Source: Mesorhizobium loti
Lineage (GTDB): Bacteria; Pseudomonadota; Alphaproteobacteria; Rhizobiales; Rhizobiaceae
DNA: 64,000 nt
NCBI RefSeq assembly: GCF_001510895.1
Contig: NZ_LPWA01000131.1
Coordinates: 161,228-225,227, forward strand
Direction of reading: 5' to 3'
Shown here: one piece after another, positions 52,933 to 61,761 of the stretch
Layout of the letters: every line of letters begins with the position of its first letter
Position numbering within the stretch: position 1 is the stretch's first letter
Notes under the pieces: generated by a model
The model's input: the letters and a program-made list of their open reading frames with translations, nothing else
Told to the model about the DNA's origin: nothing
Database searches by the model: none
Translations under genes and position numbers: made by a program

Positions 52933-53655
52933 TCAGTTGTCAGCGACGATCGTGCAACGGCCGCCGCCCCTCAGAATTTCGCCGAAACCACCCTTTTCGT
53001 GGATCGAATAGACGATTATCGGAATGTTGTTTTCGCGCGCAAGTGCAATCGCGGCCGTATCCATGATCGTAAGTCCGCGTTTGATGACTTCGGCATGACT
53101 TATGCGATCGAAGCGCACCGCATTCGGATCCTTCTTGGGGTCGGCCGAATAGACACCGTCGACCTGCGTGCCCTTGAACAGCGCGTCGGCGCCGATCTCG
53201 GCGGCGCGAAGTGCCGCGGCCGAATCGGTGGTGAAGAACGGATTGCCGGTGCCGCCGGCGAAGATCACCACCTTGCCCTGGTTCATATAGGCGGTCGCCT
53301 GACGCTGCGAGAAGCTCTCGCAGAGCTCGGGCATGGCGATGGCCGAAAGCACCACGGCGTCGACGCCGATCTTGTTCAGCGAAGTGCGCAGCGCCAGCGA
53401 GTTGATGACGGTGGCCAGCATGCCCATGTGGTCGCCGGTGACGCGGTCGCCGCCCTTGGAGGCAACGGCCACGCCGCGGAAGATGTTGCCGCCGCCGATG
53501 ACGACGCCGACTTCGATGCCGAGAGCGCGCGCCTCGGCAATGTCGGCGGCGATGCGGTCGACGACCGAAACGTCGATGCCGAAATGCTGTTCTCCCATCA
53601 ACGCTTCGCCTGAAGCTTTCAGCAAGACACGTCGATAGAGGGGCTTCACCGTCAT
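52933..53655 (-). CDS. pyrH: UMP kinase
   Basis: A 240-residue amino-acid-kinase-fold enzyme phosphorylating UMP. Motifs: YRRVLLKASGEALMG, GVVIGGGNIFRGV (about 55), DHMGMLATVINSLAL (about 75), FAGGTGNPFFTTDSAA (about 135) and VDGVYSADPKKDPNA. I start at the ATG at 53655 (MTVKPLYRR). It heads the frr-uppS-cdsA operon. Usually tsf is directly upstream; here a three-gene insert separates them. Confidence 0.96.
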   Translation of the reverse strand: MTVKPLYRRVLLKASGEALMGEQHFGIDVSVVDRIAADIAEARALGIEVGVVIGGGNIFRGVAVASKGGDRVTGDHMGMLATVINSLALRTSLNKIGVDAVVLSAIAMPELCESFSQRQATAYMNQGKVVIFAGGTGNPFFTTDSAAALRAAEIGADALFKGTQVDGVYSADPKKDPNAVRFDRISHAEVIKRGLTIMDTAAIALARENNIPIIVYSIHEKGGFGEILRGGGRCTIVADN

Positions 53656-53756
53656 CTGGTTCCTCGAAAAATCTCGGCGCGGGCAAATCTGGAGGCGAAA
53701 GCTGCCCCGCTTCGCCTGGCGGCGCTGGCACGATGGTTCGACCCGATACACGAAGG

Positions 53757-53778
53757 GCGCGGCGATGTCACGCCGCGC
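53757..53778 (-). terminator. GC-rich hairpin downstream of the aldo/keto reductase gene
   Basis: GCGCGGCG (53757-53764) / CGCCGCGC (53771-53778) with a 6-base loop lies about 30 bases after the stop of the minus-strand gene at 53806 and before pyrH. There is no clear U-run, so it may only weaken read-through into pyrH. Confidence 0.4.
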
Positions 53779-53805
53779 TCTTGCGCAAAATCCCAGGGTT
53801 TTCGA

Positions 53806-54915
53806 TCAGTTGCTGCTGACGCTGACCGCCTCGCCTTCGATCAGGACCGGCGGCGAATAGCCGGAAGGCTTGTCGCCGGTCACGGCGCCGCCGCTTACCC
53901 TGACCTGGATCTCTGGCCCGAAATAAGAATGCGGGAACGGCGCCGGCGCGCGGCTCACCGAATCGAGCCGCCTGCGAAGCTCGGGAGGAATTGAAAAATC
54001 GAGCGCCGCGAGATTGTCCTGCAATTGTGCGAGCTTCGTCGCGCCGAGGATGACTGTGGCAATGCCGGGCTGCGTCGCCACCCAGTTAAGCGCCACCTCG
54101 GCCATGCTGCGGCCGAGTTCGGACGCCGCCTTCTCCCGCTCCGCCACGATTGCCCAGTTGCGGTCGCTGAATTTCTGGAAGCCGGGATGCGTGGTGTTGC
54201 GGAAGCCGTCAAGACGGCCGGCGTTCCCGGCCTGCGTCGGGCGGTATTTGCCGCTGAGCAGGCCGCTGGCCAGCGGGCTCCAAACCATAATGCCGGCGCC
54301 GTGCCGCGTGGCCAAAGGCACGAATTCGTGCTCGATCGTGCGCTCAGCCAACGAATATTCGAGCTGCAAGGCTGAGATCAGCTCATAGCCGCGCAGTTCG
54401 GCGATCGCCTGCGCCCGGCCGGCATACCAGGCCGGCACGTCGGAGAGGCCGACATGGCGCACCTTGCCCGCGCGCACCAGGTCGTCCAGCGTACGCAGCA
54501 CCTCCTCGGCCGGCGTCAGCCTGTCCCAAACATGCATGAGGTAGAGGTCGATGTAGTCGGTTCCGAGACGCTTCAGCGAAGCGTCGATCGCGCGCATGAT
54601 GTTCTTGCGGCCATTGCCGCCGGCATTCGGATTGCCCGGCTCTGAATTGAAGGTGAATTTGGTTGCGATCACCGCCTTGTCGCGCAAGCCGCGCTCGGCG
54701 ACGAATTCACCGAGCCAGGTCTCGGCAGTGCCGCCGGTATAGACGTCAGCGGTGTCGAAGAAATTGCCGCCTGCCTCGACATAGGCGTCGAACATGGCGC
54801 GGGCGGTTTCCCTGTCGGCGCCCCAGCCCCATTCGGTGCCGAAGGTCATGGTGCCCAGCGCCAGCCGGCTGACGCGCAGGCCGCTGTTGCCGAGCGTGTA
54901 ATAGGTCATGCTCAT
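53806..54915 (-). CDS. Aldo/keto reductase
   Basis: A 369-residue NADPH-dependent oxidoreductase. The catalytic tetrad is visible: Asp and Tyr in FFDTADVYTGG (about 53-58), Lys in VIATKFTF (about 85) and His in DLYLMHVWD (about 127). The NADP-binding end contains GATKLAQLQDNLAAL. The C-terminal 40 residues are longer than in typical members. The substrate is unknown; such enzymes reduce aldehydes or methylglyoxal-like compounds. It is followed upstream by a SnoaL-like gene on the same strand, possibly under the divergent LysR regulator. Confidence 0.9.
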   Translation of the reverse strand: MSMTYYTLGNSGLRVSRLALGTMTFGTEWGWGADRETARAMFDAYVEAGGNFFDTADVYTGGTAETWLGEFVAERGLRDKAVIATKFTFNSEPGNPNAGGNGRKNIMRAIDASLKRLGTDYIDLYLMHVWDRLTPAEEVLRTLDDLVRAGKVRHVGLSDVPAWYAGRAQAIAELRGYELISALQLEYSLAERTIEHEFVPLATRHGAGIMVWSPLASGLLSGKYRPTQAGNAGRLDGFRNTTHPGFQKFSDRNWAIVAEREKAASELGRSMAEVALNWVATQPGIATVILGATKLAQLQDNLAALDFSIPPELRRRLDSVSRAPAPFPHSYFGPEIQVRVSGGAVTGDKPSGYSPPVLIEGEAVSVSSN

Positions 54916-54969
54916 GATGGTTTCCGATCCTGTCTGATGTCGGTTTAGGGACCGTTTCCAAACGGCCTC

Positions 54970-55497
54970 TTATCGGCCGGGGGTCGCCTTGACCCAGGGA
55001 TTGCCGCGCTCATGCGTCATGCGGAAGGTGAAGCCGTCGACCTTCCAGCCGGCGCCGGAGCGGGTCAGGTGATGTTCATAGGTGCCCCACACTTCCCACA
55101 GCGGGTCGCCATTGCCCTCCATCCGGTTCCATGCATAGCCGTTGGAACGAACCGTCGCGGCGTCGGCCTCGATGACAACCTGGTGGTTGGTACGCAGGTG
55201 CAGACTGGTCTTGCTGCCCTTGAGGTTAGCCGCCCAGGCGCCGATCAGATCGTCGGACGCGATGTTGGCGGCAGGCTGGCCGGAAAGGCTGCTGAAATCG
55301 GCGGTGACGCGATCCGCGAAATAGCTGCGGGCGAGCTTCCAATCCTGAGCATCGACGGCGCGGTCGATGGCATCGGCAATGCGGATGACGGCGCGCTCGT
55401 CGGCAAGCGCTTGCCAGCCCGCTGGCTCGGCGCCGCCGGCATCGGCCGGCGCCAGCGCCAGTCCTGCCGCGAAGGTCACATGTTTCAAGGCGTTCAT
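54970..55497 (-). CDS. Exported SnoaL/NTF2-like protein
   Basis: A 175-residue protein with a signal peptide (about 1-23) and a SnoaL-type cone fold: WQALADERAVIRIADAIDRAVDAQ, then DWKLARSYFADRVTADFSSL, and an HLRTNHQVVIEADAA ... GYAWNRMEG strand region. GGAGAAAAGAC precedes the ATG at 55497. SnoaL-like proteins are enzymes or ligand-binding proteins of many kinds, so no reaction can be given. It is divergent from the LysR gene and lies 54 bases before the aldo/keto reductase gene. Confidence 0.78.
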   Translation of the reverse strand: MNALKHVTFAAGLALAPADAGGAEPAGWQALADERAVIRIADAIDRAVDAQDWKLARSYFADRVTADFSSLSGQPAANIASDDLIGAWAANLKGSKTSLHLRTNHQVVIEADAATVRSNGYAWNRMEGNGDPLWEVWGTYEHHLTRSGAGWKVDGFTFRMTHERGNPWVKATPGR

Positions 55498-55617
55498 GTC
55501 TTTTCTCCTCGTCCCTGAACACCAGCCCGCCGCCGATGTGTTGACGACAATGTGGGCCAATGCGCCGGCATCGATAAGATTGCATTGTTCGCAAAGACTA
55601 TGCGATATCATTCATGA

Positions 55618-56544
55618 ATGGATCGCGATCTGCTCACGCATCTGCCTGTTGTCGTTGCCGTAGCGCGTCGCGGCGGCTTCGCACTCGCCGCGGCCGAGCT
55701 CGGTATGAGCCCGTCGGCGGTCAGCCATGCGGTGCGGCTGGTGGAAGAGCGCATCGGCCAGCCGCTGTTCGCGCGCACGACGCGCAGCGTTTCGCTGACC
55801 GAAGCCGGCAAGGCGCTGGTGGAGACGGCGGCCCCTGCCCTTCAGGACATTGCCGAACGGATGGACCGCATCCGCGGCGTCAAGGGCCGGCCCTCCGGTC
55901 TGCTCAGGATCAATGCTTCCAACATCGCGATCCCCCTGGCGGTGACGCCCGTGGTCGCGGCCATGGCCGAACGCTTTCCGGATGTGACGGTCGAGGTTTT
56001 CGCCGACCAGGCTCTGGTCGATATCGTCGGCGAAGGTTTCGACGCCGGCATCAGGCTGGGCGAGATGATCGCGCAGGCCATGATTACCGTGCGGCTCACG
56101 CCGCCCTTCAAGGCCGTGGTCGTCGCTTCGCCTGCCTATATCGGAAAGCACGGCCGGCCACGCGACGTCGCCGATCTCGCGAAGCACAATTGCATCGGCT
56201 ACCGGCTTGTCCGCTCGGGCGGGCTCTATCGCTGGGATTTGAACGATAACGGCAAGGACGTCGTTGTCGAAACGAGCGGCACGGCCGTCGTCACCGATTC
56301 GCTAGCAGCCATCGACCTTGCGCTTGCCGGCGTCGGGCTCGCCTATGTGTTCGAGCCGCTGGTGCGCGCCGATCTTGCCGCAGGACGCCTGGTCCAGATC
56401 CTGCCGAAGACGGCGATCGAGGAGCCGGGCCTCTTCCTCTATTTCCCGCGCCGGGCGTCGATGGCGCCGAAGCTGAGGGCCTTCATCGATACCGCAAATG
56501 AGATCGGCCGGGCATCCTTGCGGACACCCGACCGAGTTGCCTGA
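55618..56544 (+). CDS. LysR family transcriptional regulator
   Basis: A 308-residue LysR protein. The winged helix-turn-helix is at about residues 5-62 (RRGGFALAAAELGMSPSAVSHAVRLVEERIG), and the effector-binding domain covers about 90-300. It is divergent from the SnoaL/aldo-keto pair with 120 bases between, the common arrangement for a LysR controlling its neighbour. Possible binding words lie around 55584-55610 near its own start. The effector is unknown. It converges on tsf with 28 bases between stops. Confidence 0.92.
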   Translation: MDRDLLTHLPVVVAVARRGGFALAAAELGMSPSAVSHAVRLVEERIGQPLFARTTRSVSLTEAGKALVETAAPALQDIAERMDRIRGVKGRPSGLLRINASNIAIPLAVTPVVAAMAERFPDVTVEVFADQALVDIVGEGFDAGIRLGEMIAQAMITVRLTPPFKAVVVASPAYIGKHGRPRDVADLAKHNCIGYRLVRSGGLYRWDLNDNGKDVVVETSGTAVVTDSLAAIDLALAGVGLAYVFEPLVRADLAAGRLVQILPKTAIEEPGLFLYFPRRASMAPKLRAFIDTANEIGRASLRTPDRVA

Positions 56545-56572
56545 GCTGTTTAGCCTTACTTTTTGCTTCGGG

Positions 56573-57493
56573 CTATTTCTTGACCGCGGCCGCGACTTCC
56601 GCCGCGAAATCGGTCGTTTCCTTCTCGATGCCTTCGCCAAGCGCGAAGCGCAGGTAGGCGCTGATCTTGGCCGGAGCACCGATCTCCTTCTCGGCATCCT
56701 TCAGCGCCTTCTCGACGGTGATGTCGGGATTGAGCACGAAGGCCTGCTTCAAAAGCACCACCTCTTCATAGAACTTGCGCAGGCGGCCTTCGACCATCTT
56801 TTCGATGATCGCCTCCGGCTTGCCGGTCTGGCGCGCCTGGTCGGCGAAGATCGCCTTCTCGCGCTCGACCGCGGCCGGATCGAGTTCTTCGGTCGTCAGC
56901 GCCATCGGATTGGTGGCGGCGACGTGCATGGCGACCTGACGGCCAAAGGCGTTGGCGGCATGCTCATTGCCGGTCGTCTCGATCGCGACCAGCACGCCGA
57001 GCTTGCCGAGCCCGTCGGCGACGGCGTTATGCACATACGTCGCGACAGCGCCATGCGGAACGGTGAGCTTGGCCGAGCGGCGGAAGCCCATGTTCTCGCC
57101 GATCGTGCCGACCGCGTCCTTGATGGTCTCGGTGACCGACTTGTCGGAACCCGGATACTTGGCCGCGGCCACAGCCTCGGTCGTGCCGTAGGCGAGCGCG
57201 ACCTTGGCAACGTTGGCGACGATTTCCTGGAAAGCGGCATTGCGCGCGACGAAGTCGGTCTCCGAATTGACCTCGACGACCGCAGCTTCACGAACGCCGG
57301 AATCGACGCCGATGAGCCCCTCGGCCGCGGTGCGGCCGGCCTTCTTGTCGGCCTTGGAAATACCCTTCTTGCGCAGCCAGTCGACGGCCTCTTCCATGTT
57401 GCCGTTGGTTTCGTTCAACGCCGCCTTGCAGTCCATCATGCCCGCGCCGGTCAAGTCGCGGAGTTCTTTGACCTGTGCAGCCGAAATGCTCAT
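56573..57493 (-). CDS. tsf: Translation elongation factor Ts
   Basis: A 306-residue EF-Ts that exchanges GDP on EF-Tu. Conserved blocks: VKELRDLTGAGMMDCKAALNE (about 8-28), the TDFVARNAAFQEIV motif (about 80) and KPEAIIEKMVEGRLRKFYEE near 205. The N-terminal UBA-like domain and both subdomains of the core are full length. It follows rpsB by 119 bases, with a hairpin in between. Downstream, the usual pyrH is displaced by an accessory insert. Confidence 0.97.
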   Translation of the reverse strand: MSISAAQVKELRDLTGAGMMDCKAALNETNGNMEEAVDWLRKKGISKADKKAGRTAAEGLIGVDSGVREAAVVEVNSETDFVARNAAFQEIVANVAKVALAYGTTEAVAAAKYPGSDKSVTETIKDAVGTIGENMGFRRSAKLTVPHGAVATYVHNAVADGLGKLGVLVAIETTGNEHAANAFGRQVAMHVAATNPMALTTEELDPAAVEREKAIFADQARQTGKPEAIIEKMVEGRLRKFYEEVVLLKQAFVLNPDITVEKALKDAEKEIGAPAKISAYLRFALGEGIEKETTDFAAEVAAAVKK

Positions 57494-57587
57494 TGTCGCC
57501 TCTTTGTTTCAAATGCGCCGACGCACCATCGAATCTCGATGATGCGCCCGGCAAAAGCGCTTTAGCGCGCCAACTTATTGGAAAGAT

Positions 57588-57607
57588 GAAGGCCGGAACC
57601 GGCCTTC
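57588..57607 (-). terminator. Attenuator-like hairpin between rpsB and tsf
   Basis: GAAGGCCGG / CCGGCCTTC (57588-57607) is a perfect 9-bp stem with a two-base centre, beginning 5 bases after the rpsB stop. On the minus strand it is followed by ATCTTTCC, a weak U-rich tail. It may reduce read-through into tsf or protect the rpsB mRNA end. Confidence 0.6.
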
Positions 57608-57612
57608 GCTTT

Positions 57613-58392
57613 TCAAGCTTCCGGAGCTTCAGTGGCCGGGGTGTCGAGCGCCGGCTCGACCGGAGCCTCGGCGGACGCGCCGATGTCCATGCCGAGCGCG
57701 CCCTGCTGGCGGGCGATGCCGTCGATGGCAGCCTTGGCGATCAGATCGCAATAGAGCTGGATGGCGCGGGCCGCGTCGTCATTGCCGGGGATCGGGAAGT
57801 CGATCTTGTCCGGATCGCAGTTCGAATCGATGATGGCGACGACCGGGATGCCGAGGCGCTTGGCCTCGAGGATGGCGATCGCTTCCTTGTTGGTATCGAT
57901 GACGAACATCAGGTCCGGGGTCGAGCCCATGTCCTTGATACCACCCAGCGCCTTGTTGAGCTTCTCGCGCTCGCGGTCGAGGTTGAGGCGCTCCTTCTTG
58001 GTGAGGCCCTGGGCCTCGCCGGCCAGCGTCTCGTCGAGCTTGCGCAGGCGCTGGATCGAGTTCGAGATCGTCTTCCAGTTGGTCAGCATGCCGCCCAGCC
58101 AACGCGAGTTGACATAGTACTGGGCCGAACGCTGCGCGGCGTCGGCGACGATGTCCGAGGCCTGGCGCTTGGTGCCGACGAACAGCACGCGGCCGCCCTT
58201 GGCGACGGTGTCGGAAACCTGCTTCAGAGCCTGGTGCAGCAGCGGCACCGTCTGCGACAGGTCGATGATATGGATGTTATTGCGAGCGCCATAGATGTAG
58301 GGCGCCATCTTCGGGTTCCAGCGGTGGGTCTGGTGGCCGAAGTGAACACCAGCTTCCAGAAGCTGGCGCATGCTGAAATCAGGCAGAGCCAT
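57613..58392 (-). CDS. rpsB: 30S ribosomal protein S2
   Basis: A 259-residue S2. Signature segments: MRQLLEAGVHFGHQTHRWNPKM (about 8-29, given here as the N-terminal signature) and PDLMFVIDTNKEAIAILEAKRL near 160, plus GIPVVAIIDSNCDPD. The C-terminus has a short acidic tail. It binds ribosomal protein S1 to the small subunit. A long, structured leader lies upstream (58393-58590). It heads the rpsB-tsf operon. Confidence 0.97.
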   Translation of the reverse strand: MALPDFSMRQLLEAGVHFGHQTHRWNPKMAPYIYGARNNIHIIDLSQTVPLLHQALKQVSDTVAKGGRVLFVGTKRQASDIVADAAQRSAQYYVNSRWLGGMLTNWKTISNSIQRLRKLDETLAGEAQGLTKKERLNLDREREKLNKALGGIKDMGSTPDLMFVIDTNKEAIAILEAKRLGIPVVAIIDSNCDPDKIDFPIPGNDDAARAIQLYCDLIAKAAIDGIARQQGALGMDIGASAEAPVEPALDTPATEAPEA

Positions 58393-58427
58393 TCTTAGTT
58401 CCTTTCCGGTTGGCCTCCACGGACACA

Positions 58428-58454
58428 GGCATTTCGGACTTATGTCCTGATGCC
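58428..58454 (-). promoter_or_regulatory. Hairpin in the rpsB leader, possible S2 autoregulation site
   Basis: In the transcript direction the leader folds as GGCAT-CA-GGAC-ATAA-GTCC-GAA-ATGCC, a two-part stem with an internal bulge, about 35 bases before the rpsB start codon. S2 is known to repress its own mRNA in several bacteria through leader structures. That this element does so is inferred only from position and shape. Confidence 0.4.
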
Positions 58455-58592
58455 ACCGGAGGTTTCAGCCGGATTTCTCCCGGGCAGACACCAAAGTCCG
58501 TGTGTGGAATGAGCGCGCATATAGAGGGGAAGCGCCATAAACGCAAGCGGGGCGCCGGAAAACGCCGACGCCTGCGGCGATCCGCCCGAATC

Positions 58593-58871
58593 TCAGCGTT
58601 TTACCTTGCCGTTCGGCACCCGCACGCGGCGGAAGATCGCCACGATTTCCTCGCGGCTGCATTCGACCGCGCCAAGCCGCACGGCGCGGTCGCGTTCGAA
58701 GCCGGTGATATCGTAATGCGGCGCCGAAGTCTTCGGCGGCCCCTGGTAGGATGAACGCTTGACACCGAGCTCGGCGGCAAAGCGATGCAACTCGTCGGTG
58801 TCGTCGGCGAGCAGGTGGCACCAGCGGTGGCCTGCCCATTTCCAGATCGCCGCATCGACATAGACAGCCAT
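58593..58871 (-). CDS. DUF4031 domain-containing protein
   Basis: A 92-residue cytosolic protein that is almost entirely a DUF4031 domain: VYVDAAIWKWAGHRWCHLLAD at the start, DELHRFAAELGVKRSSYQGP in the middle and HYDITGFERDRAVRLGAVE at the end. Conserved His and Asp residues suggest metal or nucleic-acid binding, but no activity is established. It lies 65 bases after the acyltransferase gene on the same strand and before the rpsB leader. Confidence 0.85.
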   Translation of the reverse strand: MAVYVDAAIWKWAGHRWCHLLADDTDELHRFAAELGVKRSSYQGPPKTSAPHYDITGFERDRAVRLGAVECSREEIVAIFRRVRVPNGKVKR

Positions 58872-58935
58872 CGAGCTTGCCGCACTCCTACCGACGTGGG
58901 CGGCCCGCTCACAGTCACCGGGGCCGAAATGAAGT

Positions 58936-60255
58936 TCAGCGATGATAGAAGGGATTCGGATAGGAAATGAAGCCGCCGGCAGCCTCGAGCTCAGTGACGA
59001 TCCTGGTCACCGCTTCCTGCATGCGCGAGCGCAGCTCGGCGAGCGCCTCGTCGGCCGAACCCTCGTAGGTGTGCAGTCCCAAGGGCTCTGGCACGCGGAT
59101 ATGGGCGCAGCGCGGCCCCGCGGGTTGCGGGATGAAGCGGTTGATCGTGTCGCGCAAGGTGCCCTTGCAATAGTCGTTGCGGATGCGCTTCAGATGCTCG
59201 GCGATTTCTTCCTGGGTGATGGTTTGATTGGCGAAGGCCCAGGGGCCGACGCGCTGAATGCGCTGGATCGTTTCGGTCAGTTTTCGCACGCGTTTCTGCT
59301 TATCCGCATCGACCTTATTCTCGCGCAGCCAGCGCCGTGAGCGCCGTTGCAACTCGGCCAGGTCGAGGCCGTCATCGGTCGCAATGGCTTCGGCGAGCCG
59401 ATCGCCCAGCTCGGCCAGCACCCGTTGTTGGCGGACGGCATAGGAAGCGCCATGCTCTGCCGCTAGGCCAAAGGCCTGTTCGTCGCGGGACAACAGGTCT
59501 GAATAGATGCGATAAACGCGTTCCGGCAGCGAGCCGTTTGCGGCGCCTTCGATTTTCAGGCTTTTCTCCACATAGGCGTATTCCTTGGCGAGAGCCCGCT
59601 CGACATTGCCGGTGAAAGCGAGCTTCCAGACGACCGGAGCGACCCAGGCCTTGAAATTCTTGTCCGTCTCGCGGCCGCGCTTCAGCGCCTCGAGCCCCAT
59701 CTCCACCGCGCCCGGGAGCAATGGGCCGATATAGTTACTGTGCCAGCCAACAGCGCCTTCCGGATGCAGCAACACGCCGTGGCCCTTGAGCGCCCAGTCG
59801 ACCGAATGCGCCTTGGCGGCGTCAGTGTTGCCGGGGATCTGGGCGATCAGATTGTTGGCCAGCCAGAATTTCTGCATCAAACGGCCGAGCCCATTGACCA
59901 CGCCATGCGTGGCCCAGGACGCAGCGAGCGGACTTACGCGCGAGACGACCTCCTTGTCGATCATCCAGTCGGTGAAGAATTCCGGATGGTTGGGCGTGAT
60001 GAACGTAGCCTGCCCCGCGCCGCAGCAGGCCTGCAGTCTTTGCCGGTCGGCGGCGGGAAAGTCGATGTGGCGGACGTTTGAGACACCGCGCAGGCCGGCC
60101 AGCCGATTGAACGGCAACAGATCGCGAAACCCGGGAACGCCCCGCAACATGACGACGCGGTTGACGATCGTCATCAGGTTGATCAGCGCCAGATTGGGTC
60201 GCGGCGCCACGAACACGTCGATCCTGCCCAAGCTTCTCCCCCGAAATGCCCTCAA
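58936..60255 (-). CDS. PlsC-like 1-acyl-glycerol-phosphate acyltransferase family protein
   Basis: A 439-residue protein with an acyltransferase domain in its first half. The HX4D-type block reads FITPNHPEFFTDWMID (about 85-100) and the acceptor-binding block reads HGVLLHPEGAVGWHSN (about 158-173). The second half (about 230-440) is helical, charged and of unknown fold (LAELQRRSRRWLRENKVDADK), ending near ISYPNPFYHR. It probably acylates a lipid or lysolipid. It has no clear membrane segment apart from a weak one near residue 25. Start at 60255 is uncertain. Confidence 0.75.
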   Translation of the reverse strand: MRAFRGRSLGRIDVFVAPRPNLALINLMTIVNRVVMLRGVPGFRDLLPFNRLAGLRGVSNVRHIDFPAADRQRLQACCGAGQATFITPNHPEFFTDWMIDKEVVSRVSPLAASWATHGVVNGLGRLMQKFWLANNLIAQIPGNTDAAKAHSVDWALKGHGVLLHPEGAVGWHSNYIGPLLPGAVEMGLEALKRGRETDKNFKAWVAPVVWKLAFTGNVERALAKEYAYVEKSLKIEGAANGSLPERVYRIYSDLLSRDEQAFGLAAEHGASYAVRQQRVLAELGDRLAEAIATDDGLDLAELQRRSRRWLRENKVDADKQKRVRKLTETIQRIQRVGPWAFANQTITQEEIAEHLKRIRNDYCKGTLRDTINRFIPQPAGPRCAHIRVPEPLGLHTYEGSADEALAELRSRMQEAVTRIVTELEAAGGFISYPNPFYHR

Positions 60256-60327
60256 GGAAGCTGGAACCGGATTGCGGCGCCTTCAAGTCGAGCCGCCCCG
60301 GCAGGTCGCTTTGTGATTAACTCGCCG

Positions 60328-61158
60328 CTATTTCGATGCAGGGCAAGGCTTGGTCTGATCGAACAGCGACAGGTTGACCAGCTTGCCGGTCATCGAGAAG
60401 TCGCCATAGTCCATGACGAGATCGCGCGTGATGCCGTTCTCGTGCAGCTTGAAGCTGATCCGGTACTCCGGCACTTCCTCGCCGCTTTTGTCGGTCTCAT
60501 CGAAATAGGCGATGTCGACCGGCCAGTACTTGTCGGTCGCGAGCTTGGCGAGCGCCGGCGCTTCGGGGTCCAACTTGTCGGCGTCGGTCCTCTTGCCGAC
60601 GACGACAGTGGTCGTCATCACCTTGTTGGCATCCTCGGAGCCGTCGAACAGATTCGTCTGATAGAAATTTTCGCCCCGCTCGGCCTTGCCGATCAGCTCG
60701 ACCAGATGCTGGGTCGGGAACTGCGTGGCGGCGAGCTCGAGGGTGTTCTTCTCGGGCTTGTCGATGTCGACCTTGAGGCCCTTCGGCTCCCTGGTCGCCA
60801 TGCCCTTGACCTCCTTGTCGAGGTTCTGGTCGACAAAGGATTTCGTCACGAAGGAGAAGGTCTTGCCCTCGGCGTCTTCGAACGTCGTCGTCTGCTGGTC
60901 GGTCAGCCTGGTGTTGTCGCTGGTGACGATCTGGGTGACGAAGCGGAATTTTACCGTGTAGCCTTCGCAGGGCGAGCCGTTGAACTCATACACCATGCGG
61001 CCGGAAATGCCGGTGATGCCCGATCGGTCCGACGCCTTGTTGAGGGTGAGGTCGTAGACGGCGCGGTGCGCCTGCAGCGCAGGCACGGCAAAGGCCGGAG
61101 CCATCGGGATGGCCGTCGACAGGAGAGCGGCGGAAAGGAAAAGGCGCGTCACGCGCAT
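60328..61158 (-). CDS. eipB: EipB-family (DUF1849) cell envelope integrity protein
   Basis: A 276-residue exported protein with a signal peptide (about 1-24, ending AFA) and a DUF1849 beta-spiral domain. The characteristic start is LQAHRAVYDLTLNKAS and GRMVYEFNGSPCEGYTVKF. Two cysteines, one in SPCEG (about 63) and one in KPCPAS at the C-terminus, are the disulfide pair of the Brucella protein EipB, which keeps the envelope sound under stress. Upstream of it, on the other strand, are ridA and a phosphodiesterase gene. Confidence 0.88.
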   Translation of the reverse strand: MRVTRLFLSAALLSTAIPMAPAFAVPALQAHRAVYDLTLNKASDRSGITGISGRMVYEFNGSPCEGYTVKFRFVTQIVTSDNTRLTDQQTTTFEDAEGKTFSFVTKSFVDQNLDKEVKGMATREPKGLKVDIDKPEKNTLELAATQFPTQHLVELIGKAERGENFYQTNLFDGSEDANKVMTTTVVVGKRTDADKLDPEAPALAKLATDKYWPVDIAYFDETDKSGEEVPEYRISFKLHENGITRDLVMDYGDFSMTGKLVNLSLFDQTKPCPASK

Positions 61159-61296
61159 GAAGTGCTCCGATCGTCGCGGCCGATGGCAGGCCGCAGGGAA
61201 AGATGGTCCAGCTTAAAAAAAGTCATGGCGGAAGCGAGGCAAAAATAGCAATTTCGGCCCAGCCAACGCGGCACCTTCCAGCAATAGGGAAAACCA

Positions 61297-61761
61297 ATGA
61301 GCGAAACAATCGAAAAGCGGCTAAGCGATCTCGGCATCACCATTCCGGCCGCCGCCGCGCCCGCCGCCAACTACGTACCCTACTGCCGGACCGGCAACAC
61401 GCTGTTCACCGCCGGTCAGCTGCCGCTGAAGGACGGCAAGCTGCAGGCAAGCGGGCTGCTCGGCCGCGACATCGACACCGCCGCCGGCAAGGAAGGCGCG
61501 AAATTCTGCGCCATCAACATTCTGGCGCAGGCCAAGGCAGCTCTCGGCGATCTCGAAAAAATTCGCAGGTTGGTCAAGATCACTGTTTTCGTCGCGTCGT
61601 CACCGGACTTCGTCGAGCAGCACCTGGTCGCCAATGGCGCCTCCGACTTCCTGGTCGCCGCGCTCGGCGAACGCGGCAAGCATGCCCGCTCCGCCGTCGG
61701 CACCGCCTCGCTGCCGCTCAACGCCGCGGTTGAAATCGAAGCGATCTTCGAAGTCGAGTGA
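61297..61761 (+). CDS. RidA family protein
   Basis: A 154-residue member of the RidA/YER057c/UK114 superfamily, probably the longer YjgH/TdcF-like subgroup. Features: NYVPYCRTGNTLFTAGQLPL, then DLEKIRRLVKITVFVASSPDF and the C-terminal ARSAVGTASLPLNAAVEIEA; the reactive Arg of true RidA enamine deaminases is in the usual place (HARSAVG). It may hydrolyse reactive enamine/imine intermediates. The stop overlaps the start of the next gene (GTGA). Confidence 0.87.
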   Translation: MSETIEKRLSDLGITIPAAAAPAANYVPYCRTGNTLFTAGQLPLKDGKLQASGLLGRDIDTAAGKEGAKFCAINILAQAKAALGDLEKIRRLVKITVFVASSPDFVEQHLVANGASDFLVAALGERGKHARSAVGTASLPLNAAVEIEAIFEVE

